Shown here: positions 26,232 to 35,902 of the stretch, one piece after another
Numbering within the stretch: the stretch's first letter is position 1
Layout: the number at the start of each line of letters is the position of its first letter
DNA from: Candidatus Competibacteraceae bacterium
GTDB lineage: Bacteria > Bacteroidota > Bacteroidia > CAIKAF01
Length of the DNA: 64,000 nt
Assembly: GCA_014879445.1 (NCBI GenBank)
Contig: JACSSC010000022.1
Coordinates: 1 to 64,000 of the forward strand
Reading direction: 5' to 3'
Program-made: the position numbers and the translations under genes
Notes under the pieces: generated by a model
Database searches by the model: none
The model's input: only the letters and a program-made list of their open reading frames with translations
Told to the model about the DNA's origin: nothing

Positions 26232-27866
26232 ATGGCTACGAACCTTGAATTTAACAAAAACGATGACGCTATGCGTCTTTTACTCTCTGAAATGGAGCAG
26301 AAGTTGCAGAAAATCAGGCAGGGAGGAGGTAAATCACGTATCGCCAAGCTTCATGCACAAGGGAAGCTAACTGCACGCGAACGCATTGAATTTCTGATAG
26401 ATAAGAATACAACTTTTTATGAGCTTGGCGCTTTTGCTGGATACGAAATGTATGAGTCCGAAGGCGGATGTCCAGCCGGTGGCACTGTGATGGGTGTTGG
26501 TTCGGTGAAAGGTCGTTTATGCCTTATTCTTGCCAATGATGCTACCGTAAAGGCAGGCGCTTGGTTTCCGATAACTGCTAAAAAGAGTTTGAGGGCTCAA
26601 GAAATCAGTATGGAAAATAGATTGCCTATCATTTATTTGGTTGATAGTGCTGGGGTGTATTTACCAATGCAGGATGAGGTTTTTCCAGATAAAGAACATT
26701 TTGGAAGAATATTTCGTAATAATTCCATCCTTTCGTCAATGGGTATTGTTCAAATTGCTGCGGTTATGGGAAGTTGTGTGGCTGGTGGTGCATATTTGCC
26801 TATACTGAGCGATGAGGCCATGATTGTTGATAAAACAGGATCCATCTTCTTGGCTGGTTCTTATTTGGTTAAAGCCGCTATTGGCGAAGATATTGATAAC
26901 GAAACACTCGGCGGCGCAACTACTCATTGTGAAGTAAGTGGCGTTACTGATTATAAATGCTCCGACGACAAGGATTGCCTTACTCGTATTCGAAATATTA
27001 TTGATAAAATAGGAGGGTTTGAAACAGCCGGTTTTAATCGCATAGCTTCTGTTCCGCCTAAACGTAGTTCACATGACTTGTACGGAATTATCCCTGATAG
27101 TAGAGACAAAGCGTATGATGTGAAAGATGTTCTGTCCTGTATTGTTGATGATTCGGAATGGGAAGAGTATAAAGAAAAATACGGGCAAAGTATTGTTTGC
27201 GCTTACGCTCGTATTGATGGATGGGCTGTGGGCATTGTGGCTAATCAGCGAAAAGTCGTTAAATCGAAAAAGGGGGAGATGCAATTCGGTGGTGTAGTGT
27301 ATTCTGATTCTGCTGATAAGGCAGCGCGTTTTATTATGAACTGTAATCAGAAGCGAATTCCGTTACTTTTTCTTCAAGATGTAACCGGATTTATGGTGGG
27401 TAGTCGTAGCGAACATGGCGGAATTATTAAGGATGGCGCTAAAATGGTGAATGCAGTTTCTAATTCCGTTGTGCCTAAGATTACTGTCATAATGGGCAAT
27501 TCGTATGGCGCCGGGAACTATGCTATGTGTGGAAAAGCTTACGACCCTCGGTTTATTTACTCATGGCCTACGGCTCAGCTTGCAGTAATGGGTGGCGCGC
27601 AGGCCGCCAAAACATTGTTGCAGATTCAAACGGCTAATCTTAAAGCTGATGGAAAACAGATTTCACCAGAAGAAGAAGCTGCCTTGCTTCAGCAAATTAC
27701 AGCGCGTTATCACAAACAAATGAAACCTTGGTATGCAGCTGCTCGCTTGTGGGTTGACGAAATTATTGACCCTGCCCGTACACGCGAATATATTTCTATG
27801 AGTATTGCCGTAGCTAACCTTTCTCCTATAACCAAATCTTTTAATACAGGGATTATTCAAACCTGA
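26232..27866 (+). CDS. Acyl-CoA carboxylase carboxyltransferase (beta) subunit
   Basis: Transfers a carboxyl group from carboxybiotin to an acyl-CoA, probably propionyl-CoA or methylcrotonyl-CoA, in amino-acid or odd-chain fatty-acid catabolism. From the ATG at 26232 it has 544 residues. Features include GGGKSRIAKLHAQGKLTARE, RIEFLID, the oxyanion Gly-rich loops AAVMGSCVAGGAYLPILSDE and VIMGNSYGAGNYAMCGKAY, and PTAQLAVMGGAQAAKTL. An AIGEDIDNETLGGATTHCEV loop is typical of the methylcrotonyl/propionyl group. The biotin carboxylase and biotin carrier subunits are not in this window. The next gene starts 4 bases later but is functionally unrelated. Confidence 0.93.
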   Translation: MATNLEFNKNDDAMRLLLSEMEQKLQKIRQGGGKSRIAKLHAQGKLTARERIEFLIDKNTTFYELGAFAGYEMYESEGGCPAGGTVMGVGSVKGRLCLILANDATVKAGAWFPITAKKSLRAQEISMENRLPIIYLVDSAGVYLPMQDEVFPDKEHFGRIFRNNSILSSMGIVQIAAVMGSCVAGGAYLPILSDEAMIVDKTGSIFLAGSYLVKAAIGEDIDNETLGGATTHCEVSGVTDYKCSDDKDCLTRIRNIIDKIGGFETAGFNRIASVPPKRSSHDLYGIIPDSRDKAYDVKDVLSCIVDDSEWEEYKEKYGQSIVCAYARIDGWAVGIVANQRKVVKSKKGEMQFGGVVYSDSADKAARFIMNCNQKRIPLLFLQDVTGFMVGSRSEHGGIIKDGAKMVNAVSNSVVPKITVIMGNSYGAGNYAMCGKAYDPRFIYSWPTAQLAVMGGAQAAKTLLQIQTANLKADGKQISPEEEAALLQQITARYHKQMKPWYAAARLWVDEIIDPARTREYISMSIAVANLSPITKSFNTGIIQT

Positions 27867-27870
27867 TTGT

Positions 27871-28803
27871 ATGAAACCTACAGTTCGTATATCGGCTGTT
27901 ATATGTACGTATAATCGCGAAAAGTATATTCGTCAAGCACTTGACAGCTTAGCTGATCAAACACTCAATTCGAACAACTTTGAGGTGATTGTGGTAAACA
28001 ACAATAGTACAGACAACACAACTACTATCGTGCACGATTTTATCCAAACACACCCCAATTTACATATCGTTTTTTGTAATGAATCTAATCAGGGATTGTC
28101 TTATGCACGCAATCGAGGAATAAGCGAATCAAAAGGCGAATTGATTACATTTTTGGATGATGACGCCATTGCTCCAGTCGGATTTCTCGAAAATGTATTG
28201 AAGCTGTTTTATCTGTATCCTGAAACACTGGCTATCGGTGGTAAAATTATTCCTGGATTCGTGGATGGGAAACCCAACTGGTATTCAAAATTTTTTTGGG
28301 GCGTTACCGGTCAGTTCGACCCTGGTAATAAAATCGGAAATCTGCTTTTTTGGGGAAAATTTCCTTGTGGAAGTAATATGACTTTCCATAAACATTTCTT
28401 TAATCAATTCGGATTGTTTAATCCCAATCTTGGGCGCAAAGGCACTATTTTGCTGGCAGGAGAGGAAAAAGAATTGTTTTCTAGGGTGAAATCAGATTCG
28501 GATAAAAAAAAGGTTTGGTATTTCCCCGAATTGGTCGTATATCACATGGTTGACAATACCAAACTCAATTCCGATTATCTTCGCAAATTTTCTTATGGCT
28601 TTGCTCAAGGCGAAAAATTAGAGGTGGAACATGCTCCATTTTTCAAAAAAATTGCCCGTTATGCCGAATATACATTGAAACCAATAGGTGCAACAGTTGT
28701 TTCCTTTTTTTATCTTATTACAGGAAGAATAGCTAAAGCTGTTATGCTTTTTCGATTTGCCTGGTGGATTGCCTGTGGATTATGGTGTAATAAAAAAGTG
28801 TAA
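27871..28803 (+). CDS. Family 2 glycosyltransferase
   Basis: A 310-residue GT-A fold enzyme that transfers a sugar from a nucleotide donor. It has VICTYNREKYIRQALDSLAD at the N-terminus, NNNSTDNTT in the nucleotide-binding loop and the metal-binding FLDDDAIAP at about 90-98. A hydrophobic C-terminus (about 265-305, IGATVVSFFYLITGRIAKAV and FRFAWWIACGLW) suggests membrane attachment. Acceptor and donor are unknown; polysaccharide or lipid-linked glycan synthesis is likely. It converges with a second glycosyltransferase, and only 7 bases separate the stops. Confidence 0.9.
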   Translation: MKPTVRISAVICTYNREKYIRQALDSLADQTLNSNNFEVIVVNNNSTDNTTTIVHDFIQTHPNLHIVFCNESNQGLSYARNRGISESKGELITFLDDDAIAPVGFLENVLKLFYLYPETLAIGGKIIPGFVDGKPNWYSKFFWGVTGQFDPGNKIGNLLFWGKFPCGSNMTFHKHFFNQFGLFNPNLGRKGTILLAGEEKELFSRVKSDSDKKKVWYFPELVVYHMVDNTKLNSDYLRKFSYGFAQGEKLEVEHAPFFKKIARYAEYTLKPIGATVVSFFYLITGRIAKAVMLFRFAWWIACGLWCNKKV

Positions 28804-28810
28804 TGTTAAG

Positions 28811-30019
28811 CTATACCTGATATTGATGATGATATACTTTCTTTCTCTCAAGTAATTCGTCATACATTTGCCTAACATCAGATACTAATCGTGTGTAATG
28901 ATAGTTTTGTCGCACATGTTCCCATCCATGAGAGGCCAAATGAGTGCGCAAATCGTCATCATTAACTAATCTCAACATAGATGCCATATATGCTTCATTT
29001 GTTTGAGCTAAAAGCCCGGTATAATGATTGCTGACTACATTTTCTACTCCTCCAACTTGTGTGCTAAGTACACAGCGACTTGTTGCCTGTGCCTCAATTA
29101 AGCTGACTGGTGTGCCTTCATTTAATGATGTTAAGCATACTAAATCTAACCCAGCCATCGCATAATCTACCTCTTTTATCCAGGATGTAAATGTTACATC
29201 AGCTTTGCTCTGGCTTGGAAATACACTAACCGTAAGCCCACATTCCAAACATTTACGGATTAATTCATCTCTTCGTTCTCCATCACCTATAACAAAAGCC
29301 CTAATCGGCTTTTTTGTATGTTGTTTTACATGGCGTATGGATTGAATAAATAATTCATGGTTTTTAATGGAAACCAACCGGCCTACGATCCCAACAGCAA
29401 TTTCATGTTCATCAATGCGGTAATGTATGCGGAACTTATCTCGTTTTTCTTCTGTATCTTCCCTAAATCTTGAAAGATCAAATCCTAAAGGAATTACTGA
29501 GATTTTTTCTGCTTCACAAATATGATGTATATCAGATAATTCATATTTCTGCATATCGCTGAGTGCAATAATCTTTGTAGAAACTGCGGCCATTCGACGT
29601 TCGGCCTGCTTTACTAATTCCGTTTTTAACCGATTGAAATAGGAATGAAAAACATGCCCGTGAAAAGTATGTACAATAACCGGAACACCACATTTGTAAG
29701 CAGCCCACCTACCCAACGCCCCCGGCTTTGATGCATGTGTATGCACAATGTCTGGTTTAAATCGCTTGATGATTTCCTTGAGTTTGTAATATGCAATCCA
29801 ATCTCCGTTATATTTTACAGATCGCTGCATCTCAGGTATCAAAAGTGGCCTAATACCTAAATCATGTAATATATAATCTGACGATTCCTCTCCTTCATCT
29901 ATCGAACCTCCAACTAGCAAAGTTTTATAGTCGGGCAATAAATGCTTGGTGAGATATGCTGCATTGTATGTAGGTCCACCTATATTAAACCTATTAATGA
30001 TTCTTAGCACTCTTGGCAT
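28811..30019 (-). CDS. Family 4 (GT-B) glycosyltransferase
   Basis: A cytoplasmic glycosyltransferase of 402 residues from the ATG at 30019; an ATG at 30082 would add 21 mostly basic residues. The family usually starts near RVLRIINRFNIGGPTYNAAY, as here. The N-terminal Rossmann half contains KPDIVHTHASKPGALGRWAA and VIVHTFHGHVFHSY. The C-terminal half has AVGIVGRLVSIKNHELFI and the E-x7-E nucleotide-sugar motif in NEGTPVSLIEAQAT. Substrates are unknown; it may act with the neighbouring family 2 enzyme on a surface polysaccharide. Confidence 0.9.
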   Translation of the reverse strand: MPRVLRIINRFNIGGPTYNAAYLTKHLLPDYKTLLVGGSIDEGEESSDYILHDLGIRPLLIPEMQRSVKYNGDWIAYYKLKEIIKRFKPDIVHTHASKPGALGRWAAYKCGVPVIVHTFHGHVFHSYFNRLKTELVKQAERRMAAVSTKIIALSDMQKYELSDIHHICEAEKISVIPLGFDLSRFREDTEEKRDKFRIHYRIDEHEIAVGIVGRLVSIKNHELFIQSIRHVKQHTKKPIRAFVIGDGERRDELIRKCLECGLTVSVFPSQSKADVTFTSWIKEVDYAMAGLDLVCLTSLNEGTPVSLIEAQATSRCVLSTQVGGVENVVSNHYTGLLAQTNEAYMASMLRLVNDDDLRTHLASHGWEHVRQNYHYTRLVSDVRQMYDELLERKKVYHHQYQV

Positions 30020-30127
30020 GCCGGGTTCGTTTTTTTTCTTTTTAGAGGATAAATGTACGTATATGGTTGCTTTTTCCAACATTATTCTATATTAATTCAT
30101 AATTTCATCACATGTCTCTTTATTTTT

Positions 30128-30158
30128 TTTGGATGCGTTTGAATCTTTTTTACTTTTG
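30128..30158 (+). promoter_or_regulatory. Promoter of the suf operon (-33 TTTG, -7 TACTTTTG)
   Basis: TTTG at 30128-30131, a 19-base spacer and TACTTTTG at 30151-30158 match the Bacteroidota consensus closely. Transcription would start near 30165, leaving a leader of about 110 bases before sufB. Confidence 0.65.
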
Positions 30159-30170
30159 TTTTTTCTTTTA

Positions 30171-30187
30171 TTTAGAACAATTCTAAA
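30171..30187. promoter_or_regulatory. Inverted repeat just downstream of the suf promoter (candidate operator)
   Basis: TTTAGAA and TTCTAAA flank the three bases CAA. The repeat begins about 6 bases after the inferred transcription start, where a bound repressor would block initiation. No known operator is matched with confidence; a small RNA hairpin is the alternative. Confidence 0.4.
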
Positions 30188-30273
30188 CAAAGTAAACAAA
30201 TACCATGTTCATGTGTTATTGAAATGAATGTAGTATCTATATTATCAAACATTATCCAAAGCATGGAAGCATT

Positions 30274-31743
30274 ATGATGAGTACAGAAGAAAAGGATAAA
30301 AACGAACAGGATAAGTTGTTGCATGACGTAGTTTCTGGTACCTATAAATATGGTTTTTATACCGATATTGAAACAGAAATGGCGCCTCCGGGGCTTACCG
30401 AAGATACTATACGATTTATTTCTGCTAAGAAAAACGAGCCGGAATGGATGCTTGAGTGGCGCTTGAAAGCATTTGGTCAGTGGAAAGAAATGGATGAACC
30501 ACATTGGGCTCATATTTCTTATAAACCGGTCTCTTATCAAGACATTAGTTATTATGCTGCACCTCAGCAAAAACCTAAGTATAATTCATTGGACGAAGTT
30601 GATCCGCGTTTGCTTGAAACATTCAATAAACTCGGTATATCATTGCAGGAACAAAAGGTTTTGGCCGGTGTGGCAGTGGATGTTGTTGTGGATAGCGTAT
30701 CGGTGAAAACTACATTTCGTGAAAAATTGGCTGAAATGGGTGTGATTTTTTGCTCAATAAGTGAAGCCATTCGCGAATACCCTGATTTAGTGAAGAAATA
30801 TATGGGCTCTGTTGTCCCTGTGCAGGACAACTTCTTTGCTGCCTTAAATTCAGCAGTTTTTTCCGATGGGTCTTTTGTCTATATACCCAAAGGTGTTCGT
30901 TGCCCTATGGAATTATCTACTTATTTTAGAATTAATGCCATTAATACAGGTCAGTTTGAACGTACGTTGATTATTGCGGATGATGATAGTTATGTGAGTT
31001 ATTTGGAGGGGTGCACAGCTCCCATGCGAGACGAAAATCAGCTTCATGCCGCCGTGGTTGAATTGATAGCCATGAATCGTGCCGAAATTAAGTATTCAAC
31101 GGTGCAAAACTGGTATCCGGGCGATGAAAATGGACAAGGTGGCATTTTCAATTTTGTTACCAAACGTGGAATTTGTCTTGGAAATGAAGCTAAAATTAGT
31201 TGGACTCAGGTGGAAACGGGCTCGGCTGTCACATGGAAATACCCCTCCGTGATTCTTAAAGGGGATGCTACTGTGGGTGAGTTTTACTCTGTAGCAGTTA
31301 CAGGCAATCATCAACAAGCAGATACAGGAACAAAAATGGTGCATATAGGTAAAAATACTCGTAGCACGATTGTGTCGAAAGGAATTTCTTCCGGGCAAAG
31401 TAATAATGCATACCGTGGATTGGTTAAAATCTCTCGTGGTGCAGCCAATGCACGAAATTTTAGCCAATGTGATTCTCTGCTTATCGGCTCTCATTGTGGC
31501 GCTCATACTTTTCCTTATATCGAAGTAAATAATCCATCTGCCATTGTTGAGCATGAGGCCACAACATCCAAAATAGCTGAAGACCAACTCTTTTATTGCA
31601 ACCAGCGTGGAATTGATACTGAAAAAGCGGTGGCATTAATTGTTAATGGATATTGTAAAGAAGTGTTTAATCAACTTCCTATGGAGTTTGCCGTGGAAGC
31701 TCAAAAATTACTAGCTATCAGTTTGGAAGGGTCAGTCGGTTAA
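30274..31743 (+). CDS. sufB: Fe-S cluster assembly scaffold SufB
   Basis: Core subunit of the SufBCD scaffold that builds and hands over iron-sulfur clusters in the cytoplasm. It is 489 residues, normal length. Characteristic regions include [39 protein letters not shown], the beta-helix core with [19 protein letters not shown] and [20 protein letters not shown], and the C-terminal helix region [20 protein letters not shown]. Two consecutive ATG codons (30274, 30277) can start it. It is first of six tightly spaced genes. Confidence 0.97.
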   Translation: MMSTEEKDKNEQDKLLHDVVSGTYKYGFYTDIETEMAPPGLTEDTIRFISAKKNEPEWMLEWRLKAFGQWKEMDEPHWAHISYKPVSYQDISYYAAPQQKPKYNSLDEVDPRLLETFNKLGISLQEQKVLAGVAVDVVVDSVSVKTTFREKLAEMGVIFCSISEAIREYPDLVKKYMGSVVPVQDNFFAALNSAVFSDGSFVYIPKGVRCPMELSTYFRINAINTGQFERTLIIADDDSYVSYLEGCTAPMRDENQLHAAVVELIAMNRAEIKYSTVQNWYPGDENGQGGIFNFVTKRGICLGNEAKISWTQVETGSAVTWKYPSVILKGDATVGEFYSVAVTGNHQQADTGTKMVHIGKNTRSTIVSKGISSGQSNNAYRGLVKISRGAANARNFSQCDSLLIGSHCGAHTFPYIEVNNPSAIVEHEATTSKIAEDQLFYCNQRGIDTEKAVALIVNGYCKEVFNQLPMEFAVEAQKLLAISLEGSVG

Positions 31744-31776
31744 AATTTTATATCAATTAATTAGAATCATCATAAT

Positions 31777-32538
31777 ATGTTACGTATAAAAAATCTTCAC
31801 GCTTCGATTAACGGAAAAGAAATTTTGAAGGGATTGGATTTGGAAATTAAACCAGGCGAAGTACATGCCATTATGGGGCCGAACGGATCTGGTAAATCTA
31901 CGCTTGCATCGGTTTTGGCCGGCAGAGAAGAATATGAGGTTACTGAGGGCGAAGTATGGCTTGAGCATAAAAATTTGCTTGATTTTTCTCCCGAACAGCG
32001 AGCCGGAGAGGGCTTGTTTTTGGCCTTTCAATATCCGGTTGAAATTCCGGGCGTCAGCATGATGAATTTTATGAAAACTGCCGTGCAGGAAGTCCGAAAT
32101 TATCGCGGATTACCTCCTCTTGACGCAAAATCGTTTCTATCAATGGTGAAAGAAAAACAGGCATTGGTAGAATTAGATAAAAAATTAGCTAATCGCTCTG
32201 TGAACGAAGGATTCTCCGGCGGTGAGAAAAAACGCAACGAGATTTTTCAAATGGCCATGCTTGAACCCCGGGTAGCTGTATTGGACGAAACCGACTCAGG
32301 TCTTGATATTGATGCCCTGCGAATCGTGGCGCAAGGTGTCAACAAACTTAAAAGTAATGACAACTGCTTTGTCGTAATTACCCACTATCAACGATTGCTT
32401 GATTACATCGTGCCGGATTTTGTTCATGTTCTGTATAAGGGTAAAATCGTTAAAACAGGCGACAAATCCTTAGCATTGGAATTAGAAGAAAAAGGATATG
32501 ACTGGATTAAAGAGCAAGTAGAACATTCCTCATTATGA
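31777..32538 (+). CDS. sufC: Fe-S cluster assembly ATPase SufC
   Basis: ABC-type ATPase that drives conformational change in the SufBD scaffold. It is 253 residues, standard length. Walker A is GPNGSGKST (about 33-41), the signature is SGGEKKRNEI, and Walker B is VAVLDETDSGLDID. Soluble; no membrane segment. It lies 33 bases after sufB and its stop overlaps the start of sufD by four bases. Confidence 0.97.
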   Translation: MLRIKNLHASINGKEILKGLDLEIKPGEVHAIMGPNGSGKSTLASVLAGREEYEVTEGEVWLEHKNLLDFSPEQRAGEGLFLAFQYPVEIPGVSMMNFMKTAVQEVRNYRGLPPLDAKSFLSMVKEKQALVELDKKLANRSVNEGFSGGEKKRNEIFQMAMLEPRVAVLDETDSGLDIDALRIVAQGVNKLKSNDNCFVVITHYQRLLDYIVPDFVHVLYKGKIVKTGDKSLALELEEKGYDWIKEQVEHSSL

Positions 32539-33776
32539 GTACAAATACAGCAGTAAAAGATATTTCCCCCTCTCTGACTGAAAAAATTCTTTCAGGGTTG
32601 CCCAATCATTTGGCTACCCGCATTTTTTCATCTTGTCCATCTTCTCGTAATGAGTCGTGGAAATATACACCCCTTCATAATTGGATCGAACCTATACTCG
32701 AAACACCCACTCACGATGGACTTATCCCTCAGGTCAAGGAAGGCCAAAATATGTTGTACTTTTTTAATGGAAAGTTGATTCATATTCATCTTTCTTCTGA
32801 ATTGGAAAATTGTATTGAAGTTCATCCAGGCCAAACAGATATACAACCTGATTTTCCTTTATTACCAGAGAAAGATAACAATCACTTTTTTACCGAACTC
32901 GCCTCTTTAGCTCCTCATGCGGGCTATTTGATTCGTGTAAAAGCCGAAACACGACCTGCCGCCAATTTGCATATTCTTTATGATTGGGATGGCGCTCATC
33001 ATGTACTTAATACACTTAATCACATTGTTGTTGAAAAAAATGCCTCACTTCAGTTGTTAGTGGAATCTAAATCATCAGCCACTACTTCTGTTTTACATAA
33101 TCAGCTAACTCGTATTTGGCTTCATGAAGATGCCTCCCTTACTTTATACAGAATGCACAATACATCATCCGGCTTTTCGTTGATTGATGAGTTGTCTTGT
33201 ACAGTTGAGTATCGTGCCCGTTTCCATGCTTGTCAGGTTACTGCCGGTGGCGGATTGATTCGGAATAATTATAAGGTATGTCTCAACGGCGAATCAGCAG
33301 ACGCCAATCTTAGAGCACTTAATATACTTTCTGGAAATACTCATGCAGATTCACATGTTACTATGATTCATCAAAGCCCATCTTGCACAAGCAATCAAAC
33401 TTTCAAATCCATCGTTTCGCAAGAGGCAACGGCTGTGTTTAGTGGCACCATTCATGTGGAACGAGATGCTCAGAAAACCAATGCATTTCAGTCATCTCGA
33501 AGTATATTGCTTGGAGATAAGTCCAGAAGCTATGCCAAACCTCGCCTCGAGATTTATGCCGATGACGTAAAATGTAGTCATGGCGCTACTACTGGACAAA
33601 TCAATCAGGAAGCTTTATTTTATCTTCAATCTAGAGGTATATCATTGCCAACAGCTCGTAATATGCTAATAGCAGCATTTGCTTCTGATGTATTGACTGG
33701 GATAGAAAATGAAGATTATTTGCAAAAGGCACAAGCCCTCATTGAAAACTTTACCGGTGTGCATGAAATTGAATAA
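32535..33776 (+). CDS. sufD: Fe-S cluster assembly protein SufD
   Basis: SufB paralogue that pairs with SufB in the SufBC2D scaffold. It is 413 residues. The N-terminal helical part has SRNESWKYTPLHNW, close to the usual 'W+YT' motif. The beta-helix core follows, and the C-terminus has YADDVKCSHGATTGQINQEA and YLQSRGISLPTARNMLIAAF, which are diagnostic. ATG overlaps the sufC stop (ATGA). Its own stop lies 14 bases inside the sufS reading frame. Confidence 0.95.
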   Translation: MSTNTAVKDISPSLTEKILSGLPNHLATRIFSSCPSSRNESWKYTPLHNWIEPILETPTHDGLIPQVKEGQNMLYFFNGKLIHIHLSSELENCIEVHPGQTDIQPDFPLLPEKDNNHFFTELASLAPHAGYLIRVKAETRPAANLHILYDWDGAHHVLNTLNHIVVEKNASLQLLVESKSSATTSVLHNQLTRIWLHEDASLTLYRMHNTSSGFSLIDELSCTVEYRARFHACQVTAGGGLIRNNYKVCLNGESADANLRALNILSGNTHADSHVTMIHQSPSCTSNQTFKSIVSQEATAVFSGTIHVERDAQKTNAFQSSRSILLGDKSRSYAKPRLEIYADDVKCSHGATTGQINQEALFYLQSRGISLPTARNMLIAAFASDVLTGIENEDYLQKAQALIENFTGVHEIE

Positions 33777-35013
33777 TAAGATACTATTACCCGATGCCTC
33801 CGAATGGGAAAGATATCGAAACGATTTCCCAATTCTGAAAAAAAGGATTAACGGCTATCCGTTAGTATATTTAGATAATGCTGCCACTTCTCAAAAGCCC
33901 AGACAGGTTATTCAAACCATTGTTGATTATTACGAAACCCTCAATGCCAATGTACATAGAGGCGTTCATACACTAAGCCAAATTAGTACAGATGCATTTG
34001 AGCAAGCACGAATCAAAGCACAGGCATTTATTAATGCCGAATCACATCGAGAAATTATTTTTACTAAAGGCACATCCAATGCGATTAATTTAGTGGCATA
34101 TTCTTTTTCACGTGCATTCTTATCACCTGGCGATGAAGTGTTGGTTTCGGCTCTTGAGCATCATTCTAATATAGTGCCTTGGCAGATTGTAACGAAAGAG
34201 AGAGGTGCACATCTTCGCATCTTGCCCATGAATGAAAAAGGCGAATTATTAATTGGCCAATTTTCAAATCTTATAAGTGATAAAACCAAAATTATTGCCA
34301 TTTCACATGTTTCTAATTCATTGGGCACAGTTAATCCGATTTCCGAATTGACTCGAATAGCTCGTCAGCATGGTATTCCGGTATTGATAGATGGCGCTCA
34401 GGCAGTACCACATTTGAAGGTTGACGTTCAAGCGCTGGATTGTGATTTTTATTGCTTTTCAGGACATAAGATGCTTGGACCAACCGGAATTGGTATTTTG
34501 TTTGGCAAAGAAGAATGGCTAAATAAAATGCCTCCTTTTGAGGGAGGTGGAGAAATGATTCAGTCGGTCAATTATAATGATTCAACTTATAATGAACTTC
34601 CATTCAAATTTGAAGCAGGTACACCACATATTGAAGGAGCGCTCGGACTTGCTACAGCCATAGATTATTTGCTCCATATTGGCATGGACTCAATTCATCA
34701 GCGTGAAATGTTTTTGTATAAATTAGCATTAAATCGGTTATCTGATTTGCCTGGATTTAAATTGGTAGGTTCGGCTTCTGATAAATCACCCGTGCTTTCT
34801 TTTTTGATTGATGGGTTACACCCATATGATGTAGGTGTGTTGCTCGATAAACAAGGCGTGGCTGTTCGAACAGGCCACCATTGCACTCAACCTGTCATGG
34901 ATTTTATGCAAATTCCGGGTACCATTCGTGCTTCTTTCTCTTTTTATAATAATGAAGATGACGTTTTGCAACTTGAGGCAGCACTTAAAAAAGCTATTCA
35001 AATATTATCTTAA
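33763..35013 (+). CDS. sufS: Cysteine desulfurase SufS
   Basis: PLP enzyme that removes sulfur from cysteine for cluster assembly. The ATG at 33763 gives 416 residues and the expected N-terminus before FPILKKRINGYPLVYLDNAA. The open frame extends further into sufD but is not protein-like. Key sites are SALEHHSNIVPWQ, the PLP Lys in CFSGHKMLGPTGIG, and the persulfide Cys in VRTGHHCTQPVM. The short Cys loop is typical of group II desulfurases that need SufE. It overlaps sufD by 14 bases and is followed 5 bases later by sufE. Confidence 0.96.
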   Translation: MKLNNKILLPDASEWERYRNDFPILKKRINGYPLVYLDNAATSQKPRQVIQTIVDYYETLNANVHRGVHTLSQISTDAFEQARIKAQAFINAESHREIIFTKGTSNAINLVAYSFSRAFLSPGDEVLVSALEHHSNIVPWQIVTKERGAHLRILPMNEKGELLIGQFSNLISDKTKIIAISHVSNSLGTVNPISELTRIARQHGIPVLIDGAQAVPHLKVDVQALDCDFYCFSGHKMLGPTGIGILFGKEEWLNKMPPFEGGGEMIQSVNYNDSTYNELPFKFEAGTPHIEGALGLATAIDYLLHIGMDSIHQREMFLYKLALNRLSDLPGFKLVGSASDKSPVLSFLIDGLHPYDVGVLLDKQGVAVRTGHHCTQPVMDFMQIPGTIRASFSFYNNEDDVLQLEAALKKAIQILS

Positions 35014-35018
35014 TCAAC

Positions 35019-35438
35019 ATGAATATCAGCATTGATACACTCCAAAATGAAATTATTGAAGAATTCGAACTCTTCGACGACTGGATGGATAAATATGAGC
35101 ATATCGTTGAAATGGGAAAGAATCTTCCAGTCATTAATACAGAGATGAAAACCGACGAACATTTGATTGACGGCTGCCAAAGTAAAGTTTGGCTGGCAGC
35201 ACGATTGGAAGACGGAAAAGTACATTTTACCGCAGATAGTGATGCCATCATAACAAAAGGTATTGTTTCACTCCTTATTAGAGTGTTATCAAACCATTCA
35301 CCTGCCGAAATTCTCAATACCGACCTATATATGATAGATCGTATAGGATTAGCCACACATCTTTCGCCAACTCGTAGCAACGGATTATTAAGCATGATTA
35401 ATAAAATGAAATCGTATGCTAAGGCATTTATACATTAA
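35019..35438 (+). CDS. sufE: Sulfur acceptor SufE
   Basis: Takes persulfide from SufS and passes it to SufB. It is 139 residues. The catalytic Cys lies in EHLIDGCQSKVWLAARLEDG, and the N-terminal DWMDKYEHIVEMGKNLP matches the family. Its stop overlaps the next ATG (TAATG), so it is coupled to the DUF59 gene. The presence of SufE fits the group II desulfurase before it. Confidence 0.95.
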   Translation: MNISIDTLQNEIIEEFELFDDWMDKYEHIVEMGKNLPVINTEMKTDEHLIDGCQSKVWLAARLEDGKVHFTADSDAIITKGIVSLLIRVLSNHSPAEILNTDLYMIDRIGLATHLSPTRSNGLLSMINKMKSYAKAFIH

Positions 35439-35764
35439 TGATTATAGAAATGGAAAATAATATATCAAAACAAGATGAAATCATCTCAGCCATTAAAAAT
35501 GTATATGACCCCGAAATTCCGGTTGATATTTATGAATTAGGGCTTATCTACGATGTTGAGGTTGGCGAAGAAGGTAAGGTGCATATTGTCATGACATTAA
35601 CAACACCAAATTGCCCGGCTGCAGAAGATATCCCTATGCAGGTTGAGCAGGAAGTAAAAAATGTGGAAGGAGTAACAGAAGTAAAAGTACAAATTACTTT
35701 TGACCCACCCTGGAACAAGGAGATGATGAGTGAAGAAGCCCGGCTAGAATTGGGTTTTCTTTGA
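35438..35764 (+). CDS. SufT-like MIP18/DUF59 family protein
   Basis: A 108-residue protein of the MIP18 (DUF59) family, whose members help deliver Fe-S clusters to target enzymes. The core reads YDPEIPVDIYELGLIYDVEV, then TLTTPNCPAAEDIPMQVEQE with a conserved Cys, and VQITFDPPWNKEMMSEEARL. It is last in the suf operon and overlaps the sufE stop. A second ATG at 35450 is possible. Delivery to particular clients here is inferred. Confidence 0.9.
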   Translation: MIIEMENNISKQDEIISAIKNVYDPEIPVDIYELGLIYDVEVGEEGKVHIVMTLTTPNCPAAEDIPMQVEQEVKNVEGVTEVKVQITFDPPWNKEMMSEEARLELGFL

Positions 35765-35808
35765 TTTGCAAATTGCTAATATCTAGTGTTTTATGTTTTT
35801 TATCTTTA

Positions 35809-35857
35809 CCAATTCCTCATTTAATAGGTGAGTATTGGCAAAGAATTTTTTTCTTTG
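35809..35857 (+). other. Two adjacent hairpins in the topA leader
   Basis: CCAAT-CTCA pairs with TGAG-ATTGG (35809-35838, small internal loop), followed directly by CAAAGAA/TTCTTTG (35839-35857, T-rich loop). They lie between the suf operon and topA. They could end suf transcription or structure the topA leader; neither is a classical terminator. Confidence 0.35.
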
Positions 35858-35902
35858 TACCAACCTAACATCATGAAATATACAAAATAAAGCAATCTGA
35901 AT

